A stretch of 22,034 bases of DNA, from positions 1 to 22,034 of the IMG/VR virus record IMGVR_UViG_3300035228_000835; one strand, written 5' to 3'. Source of the DNA: a virus. Shown one piece after another: positions 21,501-22,034 of the stretch (positions are counted from its first letter, which is position 1; every line of letters begins with the position of its first letter). The notes under the pieces were generated by a model. The model worked only from the letters and a program-made list of their open reading frames with translations. It made no database searches and was not told where the DNA came from. The position numbers were made by a program, and so were the translations under genes.

Positions 21501-22034
21501 TGTTAAGGATTACCTGGATGCTGTCATTCATGACCTCCGTATTGGTGGTAACAGCAAGGTTTATGATGCTGCTGAACTTTACATCGAACCCGAAGATAAT
21601 TCACTGAAGCATATTGAGGGTGAGGAAGAGGCATCTATCTACGTCTACAAGCAGGCGAGAGACATGGCAGTCTTGACCATGAGAAATGGTTTCGGTAAAG
21701 ATCTTGTCTACGGTTTCGGTGTTGGTGAAGAGAATGATCCTGGTGATGATACTTACGATCAAAACCCAATGCTCTCGCGTTATGTTGACGCTGCAAACCT
21801 CATCGATAGAAACATCCGTTTCATCGCTGAAGAGGCAGTTCATCGTACAACTCAAGAGTATCCTTCCTTCTCCATCAATGGTGGACAGGCAGGAACGAGA
21901 TCGGGTGGTGTTCAGTTTGATGTAGAAAATGCTGTCTACACTGCATCTAATGGTGAGATGGTTCTTACCATTGGTGCTCACAGTCTGACAACAAGCAACA
22001 AGGTATACATTGAACTTGAGTCAATTGTATTCAC
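3232..22034 (+). CDS. Giant multidomain virion structural protein, baseplate-linked, 3' end beyond window (>=6267 aa)
   Basis: One frame runs from ATG 3232 to the last base with no stop, giving at least 6267 residues (roughly 650 kDa or more) with an open C-terminus. The start follows the gp6 stop by 8 bases; a weak AAGAG just before the ATG is the only ribosome site. The N-terminus (MQKNINISDRVAYQVPDF, then NFLFEFYKSQEK) and residues about 669-750 (IKKIRDFYLSKGTKTATQFL, EEVDVYYPKDEVISPS) belong to a phage tail/baseplate family. Position after gp25 and gp6 matches T4 gene 7, so a gp7-like wedge anchor is likely, though no direct gp7 similarity was shown. The remainder is a mosaic of beta repeats, lectin-like, propeller, YHYH-like and helical modules, listed separately. 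No catalytic site was recognised. Likely role: baseplate anchor plus a long host-recognition appendage. It appears intact within the window. Confidence 0.9.
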   Translation, partial: MQKNINISDRVAYQVPDFIREEDQQFVNFLFEFYKSQEKTGKPYDILNNLTHYLDVDTYDAKTLSAETTLLKNIEYVEDLIEVESIDGFIEKDGSVIIDSEVIYYESLTRGPDAILTPGISLNEFRKKEQFLESPYSLFDGTQNTFALKFLGEPVAPISSYHLIVKVYDQVLVPETDYYVEGNNIRFVTAPRAVLGTDNPSSTSIIYMVGFAGTPIVTMDALAPETGSKVYKLRYQTGQYTPVSAVGLIVNRNNILQRPYEDYVLYQSTDDGSYIEFRTTELSESEFLDIRSVEYNSPSIGIGATAVSSVDDDGNLINLIVRNGGNGYRLDFAPKVTITPSDLGGIGATARTLVAGVKNIQLINGGQGYTSYNPPLIEIAAPTNSNGTQATADLTVDDTTGEVNAVTITNSGSGYDFIPAVTFKNPGGAEITDPTIDSEGRLTTDSITVVPARNGFGYKNPPSVYIDPAPEGGINAAALAILTPEGQVSGVSITNRGRGYTSAPRARIIQPIGAQVLGVTVASGSVTDIDLLTGGRGYTDAPSVYIVDDRKDAAGVPIGGIGATAVATIFNGSITDISITNFGSGYDVNNPPKIFIAEPSAARSSVDVGFDEVTGFDITTPGRDYKPSALVGCVRGVSGTVDYDNYGNQIFATEDQLSLSNHVAGTKIVSLDTLFLRQLFEKLRRQYLPTITVDYTKVNPIQVIKKIRDFYLSKGTKTATQFLFKILFGEEVDVYYPKDEVISPSAATWVVDTILRATLIEGDPRNLIDGQLQQYNDEVDNSVSAASALIENVISIIEGTDTIYELSISEETLQGNFIIPYKTKLVEFLSETDQIITVDSTIGWPERNGTIRINDEEVVQYKERSLNQFIECTRSKNGIVEDWDPGTLVYSDIYIYVDRGLATECKLRVLGIAEAGSTVLDDTGSYYLEGDKLTVAALGSTDQDEKLSSWLYNVKKLIQVTSANPGGQNNQTATIVTQNPHGLLVEDLVTVYGANPTVYNGTFEVTARLDEFTFSYQMLAPTDIIPQGNILLSVDLNRGKSQVDSINTAIQPYTSNIQNSFFNSEYIYVAATGLPNYKVGPFTGTALIPGNQRKLLRFPREVTTVSKRETIAPNSSIGAWVNGVSIWSYKSNQFVRFGPITTIDINNGGQGYDAGNKPNIIISGGGGTGASADVTVNGSLFSIEVTAGGSGYLTQPLVSVVGGSGIGATAQAVITGGVVSRVLVEQPGTGYTSQPTISITGGGGSGALATASVRGPIQAATLTSGGTGYTSLPSVIINSGTGALAQPIVINGRIVSIAIINSGEGYTTAPNVVINGDGFGAVAKAVIGTIGEDKGRVISIQLQNKGINYTQGLTTIRLESVGEFAEFTPNVFQWTKNLQFELETNYDFARGYVFTGYNNQFGGEYAHLVDPKELRYVVGDNVFLDPQTTTFQELASNNEHSPIIGWAYDGNPIYGPYGYIDPTDQNSGLRRLRTSYRLKSALVYEVDSNPTPSRGDGPPLASFPAGSFTDDYEYAFQLGDLDPYNGRFCKTPQFPDGTYAYFITIDESDAGQALFPYIIGPQFYSQPDEWNMNQDATQDNIPTDVVRYRDPFTDVDIDVDRQPNKEPDTLTTELEGYPLILEIQDTNNDGLIDSNEQLASISLSEENTLQIYDYFPTVSTESRVDIEVETTTKFESAQIDGFVVENPGVSYQVEDVIFFNNEGTGGFGASAEVAAVEGKSISAYSKVIEEDIVYGKITTTENHDLRVGDQVIVESSVISDNTNKTYYTNVVSGIEDIVISQQGVGYNELIPPTYELITDSGQDAEININVIQTGQVESIDIINSGNSYDPENPPQIRVSHPQIFKKTRYFFDEYGETTTDANGTVIVNHTLQSNDRNTYACGQVTKLDGTSAAWIAKFDDLGALIWDRTLETISGNTKTARFNQMYLDERAENDIIYVVGETEYDNVSANYAPDILYVKYESGFDNANNAEGQVKYQKEIAGVSGTTRRDYALGVTLGEEERVYICGYTDTNSPDPDDMWVIQFNEDGEMREKRKFSSETDDERMHQIRYIGNNSYQFVGLNMTDYYMIIGEFYFDGNNLELRYVKNVNPAGGRPQRPRFIIDEYDALYCVFDLYNNAIQKNSSIGVFKLPRTQINENEPTFEFYKVLAPSEDFVSINHSDITIDVFGNLTLVSDVKYTENSRKIAIHYIKFDGTVLKQSTVESVDTVGLSAQTHIVDNSGDVVTFSNKQISDQVSSYRYNGSDGAGGFIASVNNITGITATRGAGVQAVGTISGAVQARATNIGNITVSTGAALARGGLIATLGGQSGADTQRAGTVATVSNFSAAEALRGGAVNDVTNISTADPKRGGVIATVDTINAADSRRGGRVTLVANPSAANALRGGKILGTQNVGAGNPSRTAGTYLNVTNSSSANGTGATFSVTVNNSGAASISVTGGGISYAIGETITVADSELGGGGAPALTFDVASTGGFSYTGVAPSAGSANGNNATFDVGVSNTGDVSITINTGGIGYLTTETLTIPDSNIGNSGAPNVTFDVTGVGGFQYNGVASSAATDGTGATFNVTVDGSGAATVVQVASGGLAYAVDETVTIQDAVLGNNGGNALTFDVASITAPLTYTNVPATSVTGVGTNATFDVTITANGAASISVNANAGLSYAVGNQLSIADSALGNSGAAALTFDVNSIKAPPLYTNIATTSNGNGTGLVTQITIDSSGAINFINIVNAGQGYLVGDTITVQDSDIGNTGAADITFQVASVSGGAIYVNVVPTSTSGSGTGATFNITVDASGTITNIATVTAGRGFAVGEVITIADADLGNRGAANFTFQAATTTGITYSSISTWSVSPSGGTAAVFDVVIDNLGAITSVTPTNRGASFSANDVVTIADAQLGGTGAANVEFTVTSIQGHQYNAVIPASNTGSGQFASFDITINGSGAASVIAINNPGQEFQVGDTFTVTDAQIGNYGGANLTFQVATLQAITYSNISAAGGSGTGATIDLNVAANGTVTVQMNKTGRGYSVDNILTVTDSQLGNYGYTNVTLTVATIINVFDTTKQNRGTASLFNATDALIDTASKKYGEASLQFNGANHFTIEGLDLNTTEWTLQAWFHIASATHTAAASTPTFFETHPNDGSVPSNVLKFYIDGVSGSADFGKVKLDFQGAEVAESTSATVWANFASDQWVHIALVKSEPSLGSYTYTMFSNGTQIAIWTNTTNIGIDNVYVGGTQTPTADTTIIGHVDDFVVDDDAQYTGSSFTAPDAEVLVRTNNSNLALVKLDRLHDKRGTYALSTLSNHTSAVIVENTNWTYNTQTQPPITQWNIGPGGLQILDYADVNSQLTTGIYNFTNTSELFASKTSTVPTPGGRKLVISPSVIPKYYIKDAAYQKIDNVQTLTLNQEVKFSKGEILQQYNDAGTTQRYGTIVEIPVGTEAYPNLGTTYKIGNIFPAGATFDLAQKLRSTSAQDFGSNVITGISFVASRAYTEWEQAKSYTTGDVVYSAGRIYTATTVGTSGVNAPTHDTGNATDGGISWDYTQGSTNPIEVDLSNTAYPTPKQPLWQSLIVYDIGDQIYYGRNLYTCSVAGRTSKVAPSHGSGTATDGTVTWTHTQTFDPLSDYATFKDFDATENWYAIRIDKIFSDSNFIANDSLSIGGTVTVNPKVDEPTVLQINNVTSVQQVSVTAVLDKTIKVVSQTRSNEVFCVANSRHNFTAGDILFTEGFTTNDFNGSFFIKEIFSSRNFIFTLRGIPAAEPAFVQNSIARVNIYTKHPTLVLTRNHNYIFDMSDSSNAGYFLSFSQDNEFKLEYSFNNIEREGTPGVFDGTNSPFVKLKVDGQVTNISYYFDPSRIGANSPVGSTSFVDVKKTPFDGTYNVTETESDTIFKFPLIREPEFQNANVGENDQDVPYSTYSTSSRRAIGPIANIKLISAGGFYKKLPIIQDIASFRQIERINITSGGSEYAIGTYDQVSILGDGEGGLCRITVAVDEEIGSGTITSVVITDPGKGYTTGSVDVDSIQGILGPQLTGSGADLEVVIPDEGTGASVFLTGKNIGKIKKLKNNEFGYGYSHDYTLKPEITFPVNLQLFNTSILSQIKITNPGAGYTSAPSVIVVGGGGFGAEAVAIVKNNRLNEIQIKNPGAGYSSEPVVNLKSEFNYVVNLDLNYLQFNFPHGITQGAAISFRADDVGSTEGELPKPSSAGLTSLVANQIYYAIAGDVNSLESDQIRFALTPADAESGNYITFLTQGAGRQVLLTEVFGGAAEAIVETSRFLQGEKVYMGDSEELATVFATVSNNNGWQIGPKILKLVDLDGEFIAGQRVNGTVSRASGVIDNISLAKGVLNIGSLTETPGKFIDDVGKPSEIVQKIQDSFFYQNFSYVIKTQSPINLWKAQILENNHPAGFNMFGQLQLTGGKDISGRKVGTEFIKQVNINEYSNVNEVTSFAAAEPQYSDFNNTEVLFRRKRLTNSEEILTSIVKKLDDIAGQFDGIETQFPITVEGEQVIVNNNQLLILLNGVVQAPVVSYDIVGGNIVFKEAPKAPSKVVYRDATIDFLPITRLTLSNVSGIFPEIGYQITGNQSDAFATVISSAGNTVDIVDITGGPFQNNERIDVGALGFSALIDSQLSVSQENLFQFDETLVCTNRSRGNPTAQINAINLNVDGTAGNDIVLSKTSGTAEYEVGVFDFRLQDIVYSTRSNLAARITVLAPYRDPITNDVVDTQELTAGSSFYGLLFERLISQSYPNVLLDDISKSSITPVALLDSDIRINANFLDFEEVRSSEITYTDLSNGVFSEGDTVRNIKVNYNNPILGSSYGVAANRHADASFMIAGNKDEIVDFATAEIAVMHPDFYYPGASQTDGRSRYRDAYRLIQKNKEYIVAKAFYDMTQQYPSLVIPNSTKCKRDLTYYVDAIAYDVFAGGNKYARKFIEEYYSNGNLAYINAQVTETVWGYNKAADYMKSALTNQLTGSTAVDGITYTHYADTSITPGLANYGGSGSAINNDDAGACADIQAALDTLAATISETLLSNQDFSDITPTEPTSYNSNETKCRRDVGLFVDAIVKDVRSGGNTNTVSFSKSYFEGATFINNGVVGEQAETWTALSKARDLTYRAINNLLYYKVMPTSGTGDNGVYNLNDPSTYDSSTALVEFTPTAAVYTPNSGSMVLTIGSHSLTTSDTVTIRPHSLSFQCDMDGGQAIKTYPQPYSTPFEDDLAISATSATTITVNVGASPLVQFTPTGATYTPATGDMEITIGAHSLEAGKHVTIADQSISFTCTQDGDVSVESYPRTTDMASGASLMIEGATATTITVNVGTSPASQQYAHTYSGASANAISAGGGFTHTFINASAGAVYTGGGVTAHSYDVDYASGGRQSVSNCANVQSTINTLTDIGLKTIAVGNLDYINALANIDDGSFREGETVRVNKIAYKDRSSGLFALGDNITAKTSGATFKLAGVNAGLKWLFADATGVSATLQDREYITNSTLTNPGSSAVTQSIVITNKSLANSKKSLKFVTNSYLKQVDSYDFDFGTGNLTFEAWIYPTGISGTQYIFDCRRSSATSGLNIRMVDQTLRVFDHTTNIILSGNVFTTTNTWYHVAVVRNESVMSAYVNGTQAGSNASNSTDFGYGPCYIGADRNGSSGFIGNMDNVAIRKGEAYYTSAFTAPSTVSYGDDNIIFGLTGDTPFILSTTEVYATFTGTTVSSATAKSIDYDNKRVIIEDIDLSRDGHRVVAEILEKNDLWIAEVAVGRMATEYPDFIIPGDNAALQSYGGTTACIRDTRDYILDAIIKDLKYGGDYYTTTIARGYLATDGSVDFVEKELLQTLFAWQEAGRLAKYVVTTSDTDLTDPETQILRIPHGISGGASVAVQNEIDTLTNNILDILGPTGDRYRDAGNSLWKNRTYIAEEAVGYIQNKWQVTINGNAYDKLVMPGYGEPYCLRDLKDFVIPAIISDLITGGNSAVNNVIDQYLDSNKDILHVDEELLPMVDAIEYCKYLSLKAINQLLVTFGQATPADQGADYSDDYYVAQYTQQTAYRQQDDAINNTVDPVGYDFNRSDIHRYLDAANMIEVNKDQIASEAVMSMNDLSKFSNIEVPGGQVNCMDDVKDYLDAVIHDLRIGGNSKVYDAAELYIEPEDNSLKHIEGEEEASIYVYKQARDMAVLTMRNGFGKDLVYGFGVGEENDPGDDTYDQNPMLSRYVDAANLIDRNIRFIAEEAVHRTTQEYPSFSINGGQAGTRSGGVQFDVENAVYTASNGEMVLTIGAHSLTTSNKVYIELESIVF
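3631..3867 (+). other. 'FDGTQ' beta module, copy 1 (residues 134-212)
   Basis: SLFDGTQNTFALKFLGEPV, then LIVKVYDQVLVPETDYYVEG and NNIRFVTAPR, follow a beta-sandwich pattern I know from marine phage tail proteins: 'F.G..t.F.L...g..v.....llv.lnGv.q.p...Y.v.g..I.F..aP'. A second copy is at 16636-16860. Its likely role is structural spacing; no binding site is visible. Confidence 0.6.
4108..5115 (+). repeat. Gly-Tyr beta-repeat block 1, about eight units (residues 293-628)
   Basis: About eight degenerate repeats of 35-45 residues share the core 'I.N.G.GY...P.v.I......G..A.a...v..G.V..I'. Examples are NGGNGYRLDFAPKVTI, NGGQGYTSYNPPLIEI, NRGRGYTSAPRARII and TGGRGYTDAPSVYIV; the last unit (TPGRDYKPSALVGC) is worn. 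Such repeats are common in cyanophage and other marine phage structural proteins and probably form a beta-solenoid or stacked sandwiches. The block splits the N-terminal anchor module into two parts. Confidence 0.75.
5236..5481 (+). other. Baseplate-anchor module, second half (residues 669-750)
   Basis: SLDTLFLRQLFEKLRRQYLP, then VIKKIRDFYLSKGTKTATQF and LFKILFGEEVDVYYPKDEV, match the family pattern 'd.lF...f...ylp......l...ir.fYrsKGt..s...lFr.lFge.veiyyP...il.ps'. In shorter family members this normally follows directly on the N-terminal helical segment. It is mainly alpha-helical and probably makes the wedge contact. This is the best anchor for assigning the giant protein to the baseplate. 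Confidence 0.65.
5704..5898 (+). other. 'GWP..G.I.I..E..Y' beta module (residues 825-889)
   Basis: QIITVDSTIGWPERNGTIRI, then NDEEVVQYKERS, FIECTRSKNGI and DPGTLVY, follow a frequent phage tail module: 'it.vdst.gFP..G.i.I..E.i.Y......f..c.RG..gt.a..h..Gt.v'. It is a second, fuller version of the short module at residues 80-112. It is structural, with no active site. Confidence 0.6.
6106..6340 (+). other. 'HGL..D.V.V.G...YNG' beta module (residues 959-1037)
   Basis: IVTQNPHGLLVEDLVTVYG, then PTVYNGTFEVTARLDEFTFS, fit the phage tail pattern 'HgL..Gd.V.I.g.....yNG.f.Vt.v.....Fty', a small beta-barrel spacer module. A worn copy occurs at 14314-14455 (SRHNFTAGDILFTEG, NDFNGSFFIKEI) and a more decayed trace near 14800-14870 (PFDGTYNVTETESDTIFKF). 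Confidence 0.6.
6655..7310 (+). repeat. Gly-Tyr beta-repeat block 2, about six units (residues 1142-1360)
   Basis: Six repeats of about 38 residues carry the core 'GG.GY...P.v.I.gG.G.GA.A': NGGQGYDAGNKPNIII, AGGSGYLTQPLVSVV, QPGTGYTSQPTISIT, SGGTGYTSLPSVIIN, NSGEGYTTAPNVVIN, and a worn final unit (NKGINYTQGLTTIRL). This is the most regular of the Gly-Tyr blocks. Three isolated worn units follow later, near 8281, 8575 and 8698. Confidence 0.75.
7390..7926 (+). other. YHYH-like domain (residues about 1387-1565)
   Basis: HSPIIGWAYDGNPIYGPYGY (from residue 1440) is close to the YHYH-family hallmark 'iGyAlDGfPIYGp.g'. It is followed at family-like spacing by LDPYNGRFCKTPQFPDGTYA (family: 'lDecNGr...tpdGtYhY'), then YFIT and FPYIIGPQF (family: 'yPYiigcf'). 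The name-giving Tyr-His-Tyr-His is absent: DGTYAYF replaces DGTYHYH. YHYH proteins are bacterial extracellular proteins of poorly defined function. Here the fold is probably kept as a surface domain, with any metal-binding role doubtful. Confidence 0.7.
8104..8139 (+). other. EF-hand-like calcium loop (residues 1625-1636)
   Basis: DTNNDGLIDSNE fits the 12-residue EF-hand/dockerin loop exactly: Asp1, Asn3, Asp5, Gly6, Ile8, Asp9, Glu12. The flanks are not clearly the paired helices of a classic EF-hand, so an isolated Ca-binding loop is the safer reading. Calcium is plentiful in seawater and would stiffen this linker. Confidence 0.6.
8824..9846 (+). other. SBBP-like beta-propeller, about six blades (residues 1865-2205)
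   Basis: Six blade-like units repeat 'Y.vG.......D..v.kf...G.l.w...l'. They include TYACGQVTKLDG with WIAKFDDLGALIWDRTL; IIYVVGETEYDN with DILYVKYESG; VYICGYTDTN with DMWVIQFNEDGEM; YYMIIGEFYFDGNNLELRYV; ALYCVFDLYNN with SIGVFKLPRT; and LTLVSDVKY with IHYIKFDGTVLKQSTVE. The pattern resembles SBBP beta-propeller repeats of secreted bacterial proteins. Blades 4-6 are worn. Such propellers often bind ligands or partners. Confidence 0.6.
9967..10425 (+). repeat. Nine tandem 51-bp (17-residue) repeats
   Basis: Nine units of exactly 51 bp, in register, run from 9967 to 10425; arginine codons at 10018, 10069, 10120, 10171, 10222, 10273, 10324, 10375 and 10426 mark the unit borders. The best units read RGGVIATVDTINAADSR and RGGAVNDVTNISTADPK; consensus is R-G-G-x-[IV]-x-x-V-x-x-[IV]-[SN]-x-A-[DE]-x-x. 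Early units are more diverged. A 17-residue period with two inward hydrophobic strands suggests a small beta-solenoid. I know no named family for it. Confidence 0.85.
10438..12369 (+). repeat. Nine tandem ~72-residue beta repeats (residues 2403-3046)
   Basis: Units begin at about 10438, 10648, 10861, 11077, 11296, 11512, 11728, 11947 and 12163, with periods of 210-219 bp. The consensus is 'Y.NV...S..GTGATF.VTV..SGA.....V...G..Y.VG..iTI.D..LGN.GA...TF.VAS'. Units are diverged at DNA level, so they are not a recent expansion. They are Gly/Thr/Val/Asn-rich with almost no Cys or Lys. They probably form a rigid rod of stacked beta-domains inside the appendage. Confidence 0.85.
12373..13008 (+). 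other. LamG/concanavalin-A-like domain 1 (residues about 3048-3259)
   Basis: KKYGEASLQFNGANHFTI, TEWTLQAWFHIASA, QWVHIALVKSE, YTMFSNGTQIAIW and IIGHVDDFVVDDDAQYTG follow the LamG-type jellyroll order: 'G..aL.Fdg...v......-.ft.e.W.....-W.HiA.v....-..v.nG-..G.iDd..i'. Such domains often bind glycans. A second copy is at 19687-20190. This and the following CBM-like pair suggest a glycan-binding stretch. Confidence 0.75.
13663..14040 (+). other. Tandem CBM5/12-like (chitin-binding type 3-like) modules
   Basis: Two related modules lie at 13663-13815 and about 13891-14040. The first has TEWEQAKSYTTGDVVYSAGR, then IYTATT, and ends APTHDTGNATDGGISWDYTQ. The second has SLIVYDIGDQIYYGRNLYTC and ends PSHGSGTATDGTVTWTHTQ. 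The 'Y..GD.V...gr.Yt.........P.h..G...dG...W' layout matches the small CBM5/12-type fold that recurs in phage tail fibres. Aromatic residues that could stack on sugars are present. Ligand unknown. Confidence 0.6.
14524..14774 (+). other. Degenerate cupredoxin-like phage module (residues 3765-3848)
   Basis: NHNYIFDMSDSSNAGYFLSF, then IEREGTPGVFDGTNSPFVKL and NISYYFDPSRIGANSP, follow a module I associate with marine phage tails: 'Y.Fd.SdsSN.gH.l.FS....g....GTPG..ga...f.v....p...yYyC..H..MG'. The His and Cys positions of intact versions are replaced here (GYFL for GHPL, YYFDPSRIG for YYC..H..MG), so no metal site is expected. Assignment from pattern memory only. Confidence 0.4.
14989..15651 (+). 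repeat. Gly-Tyr beta-repeat block 3 (residues about 3920-4140)
   Basis: Five units, some worn, share the Gly-Tyr core seen at 4108-5115 and 6655-7310: SAGGFYKKLPIIQD, SGGSEYAIGTYDQVSIL, DPGKGYTTGSVDVDS, NPGAGYTSAPSVIVVGGGG and NPGAGYSSEPVVNL. The last two are nearly canonical, with the GGGGFGAEA turn between them. Confidence 0.65.
15955..17080 (+). other. 'F..GE.V.G..S.A.A.V' modules and second 'FDG' module
   Basis: This stretch mixes small beta modules. ETSRFLQGEKVYMG with ATVFATVSNNNG, GEFIAGQRVNGTVSRASGV, and GIFPEIGYQITGNQSDAFAT with PFQNNERIDVGALGFSALI are 'F..GE.V.G..S.A.A.V' units, a common phage spacer; related lines occur near 13405, 17560 and 19430. At 16636-16860, LDDIAGQFDGIETQFPITVE with LLILLNGVVQAPVVSYDIV and GNIVFKEAPKAPSKVVYRD is a fuller copy of the N-terminal FDGTQ module at 3631-3867. 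Confidence 0.6.
17785..18560 (+). repeat. Helical 'DA..LI..N / CxRD' modules, first pair
   Basis: Module 1 begins RYRDAYRLIQKNKEYIVAKA, continues FYDMTQQYPSLVIP, then KCKRDLTYYVDAIAYDVFAG with GNKYA. A second half-module at 18340 reads KCRRDVGLFVDAIVKDVRSG with GNTN, followed by helices (AETWTALSKARDLTYRAINN). The consensus is '[RY]x-DA..LI..N...Ia.eA...m...yP' plus 'C.RD...yvDAI..Dl..GGN'. I recall similar helical modules in cyanophage structural proteins. Copies recur at 20404-21903. Function is unknown; the Cys-x-x-Asp position is kept in every copy. Confidence 0.65.
18637..19146 (+). repeat. Two tandem 85-residue beta repeats (255 bp period)
   Basis: Units start at 18637 (VEFTPTAAVYTPNSGSMVLT, IGSHSLTTSDTVTI) and 18892 (VQFTPTGATYTPATGDMEIT, IGAHSLEAGKHVTI), exactly 255 bp apart. 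Each ends ATTITVNVG[AT]SP. A further unit starts at 21910 (VQFDVENAVYTASNGEMVLT, IGAHSLTTSNKVYI) and is cut by the window end. The repeated G-x-HSL and ITVNVG strands suggest an all-beta domain of the Ig-like class. I know no named family with certainty. Confidence 0.8.
19687..20190 (+). other. LamG/concanavalin-A-like domain 2 (residues about 5486-5653)
   Basis: SKKSLKFVTNSYLKQVDSYD, GTGNLTFEAWIYPTGISG, TWYHVAVVRNESVMSAYVNG, CYIGADRNGSSGFIGNMDNV and AIRKGEAYYTSAFTAPS make a clear LamG/ConA-like jellyroll, with the 'ft.eaWiyp', 'W.HvAvvr....-.yvNG' and 'f.G.mDnv.i..g..y...f.aP' marks. It is more canonical than the first copy at 12373-13008. Such domains in phage fibres commonly bind surface glycans; the ligand here is unknown. 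Confidence 0.85.
20404..21903 (+). repeat. Helical 'DA..LI..N / CxxD' modules, second cluster (four copies)
   Basis: Copies run as follows. Near 20404: WIAEVAVGRMATEYPDFIIP, then ACIRDTRDYILDAIIKDLKY. At 20857: RYRDAGNSLWKNRTYIAEEA, then YCLRDLKDFVIPAIISDLIT with GGN. At 21367: RYLDAANMIEVNKDQIASEA, then NCMDDVKDYLDAVIHDLRIG with GN. At 21778: RYVDAANLIDRNIRFIAEEA, then TTQEYPSFSI, truncated into the 21910 beta repeat. The conserved Cys codons are at 20515, 21001 and 21490. Together with 17785-18560 this makes six related modules at the C-terminal side, likely continuing beyond the window. Confidence 0.7.

Overview
The window looks like part of the structural gene cluster of a T4-like myovirus, most probably a marine cyanophage infecting Synechococcus or Prochlorococcus. 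Three things support this: adjacent homologues of T4 baseplate wedge genes 25 and 6, a run of very small ORFs in front of them that resemble conserved cyanophage ORFs, and a giant mosaic virion gene directly behind gene 6. Host and genus are inferred from gene content and order, not proven. All convincing genes are on the + strand and tightly packed, with 1-nt overlaps or gaps of a few bases.

Layout. Positions 1-215 hold an unidentified partial reading frame whose strand is uncertain. Positions 252-715 carry three very small genes of about 48, 51 and 49 aa, with no assignable function. Positions 715-1128 encode gp25 and 1130-3223 encode gp6, both parts of the wedge of the contractile-tail baseplate. 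From ATG 3232 a single reading frame runs without a stop codon to the last base of the window: 18.8 kb, at least 6267 codons, open at the 3' end. I translated it line by line and found no interruption.

The giant protein is the main feature. Its N-terminus resembles a family of phage baseplate or tail proteins and sits where T4 has gene 7, so the N-terminus probably anchors it to the wedge. The rest is a chain of surface-type modules. In order: a block of Gly-Tyr beta repeats that splits the anchoring module; Ig-like and 'HGL' phage modules; a second Gly-Tyr block; a YHYH-like domain; an EF-hand-like Ca loop; a six-bladed SBBP-like propeller; nine 17-residue repeats; nine ~72-residue repeats; a LamG/ConA-like lectin domain; two CBM5/12-like modules; a degenerate cupredoxin-like module; more Gly-Tyr repeats; helical modules with a Cys-x-x-Asp motif; 85-residue beta repeats; a second LamG domain; and further helical modules to the window edge. 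Several module types recur far apart, so the gene appears to have grown by internal duplication and shuffling.

Overall model (inference): gp25, gp6 and the giant protein are co-expressed late, possibly from two NATAAATA-like promoters, and together form the baseplate wedge plus a long receptor-facing appendage. No tRNA, CRISPR array, insertion sequence, integrase or clear terminator was seen.
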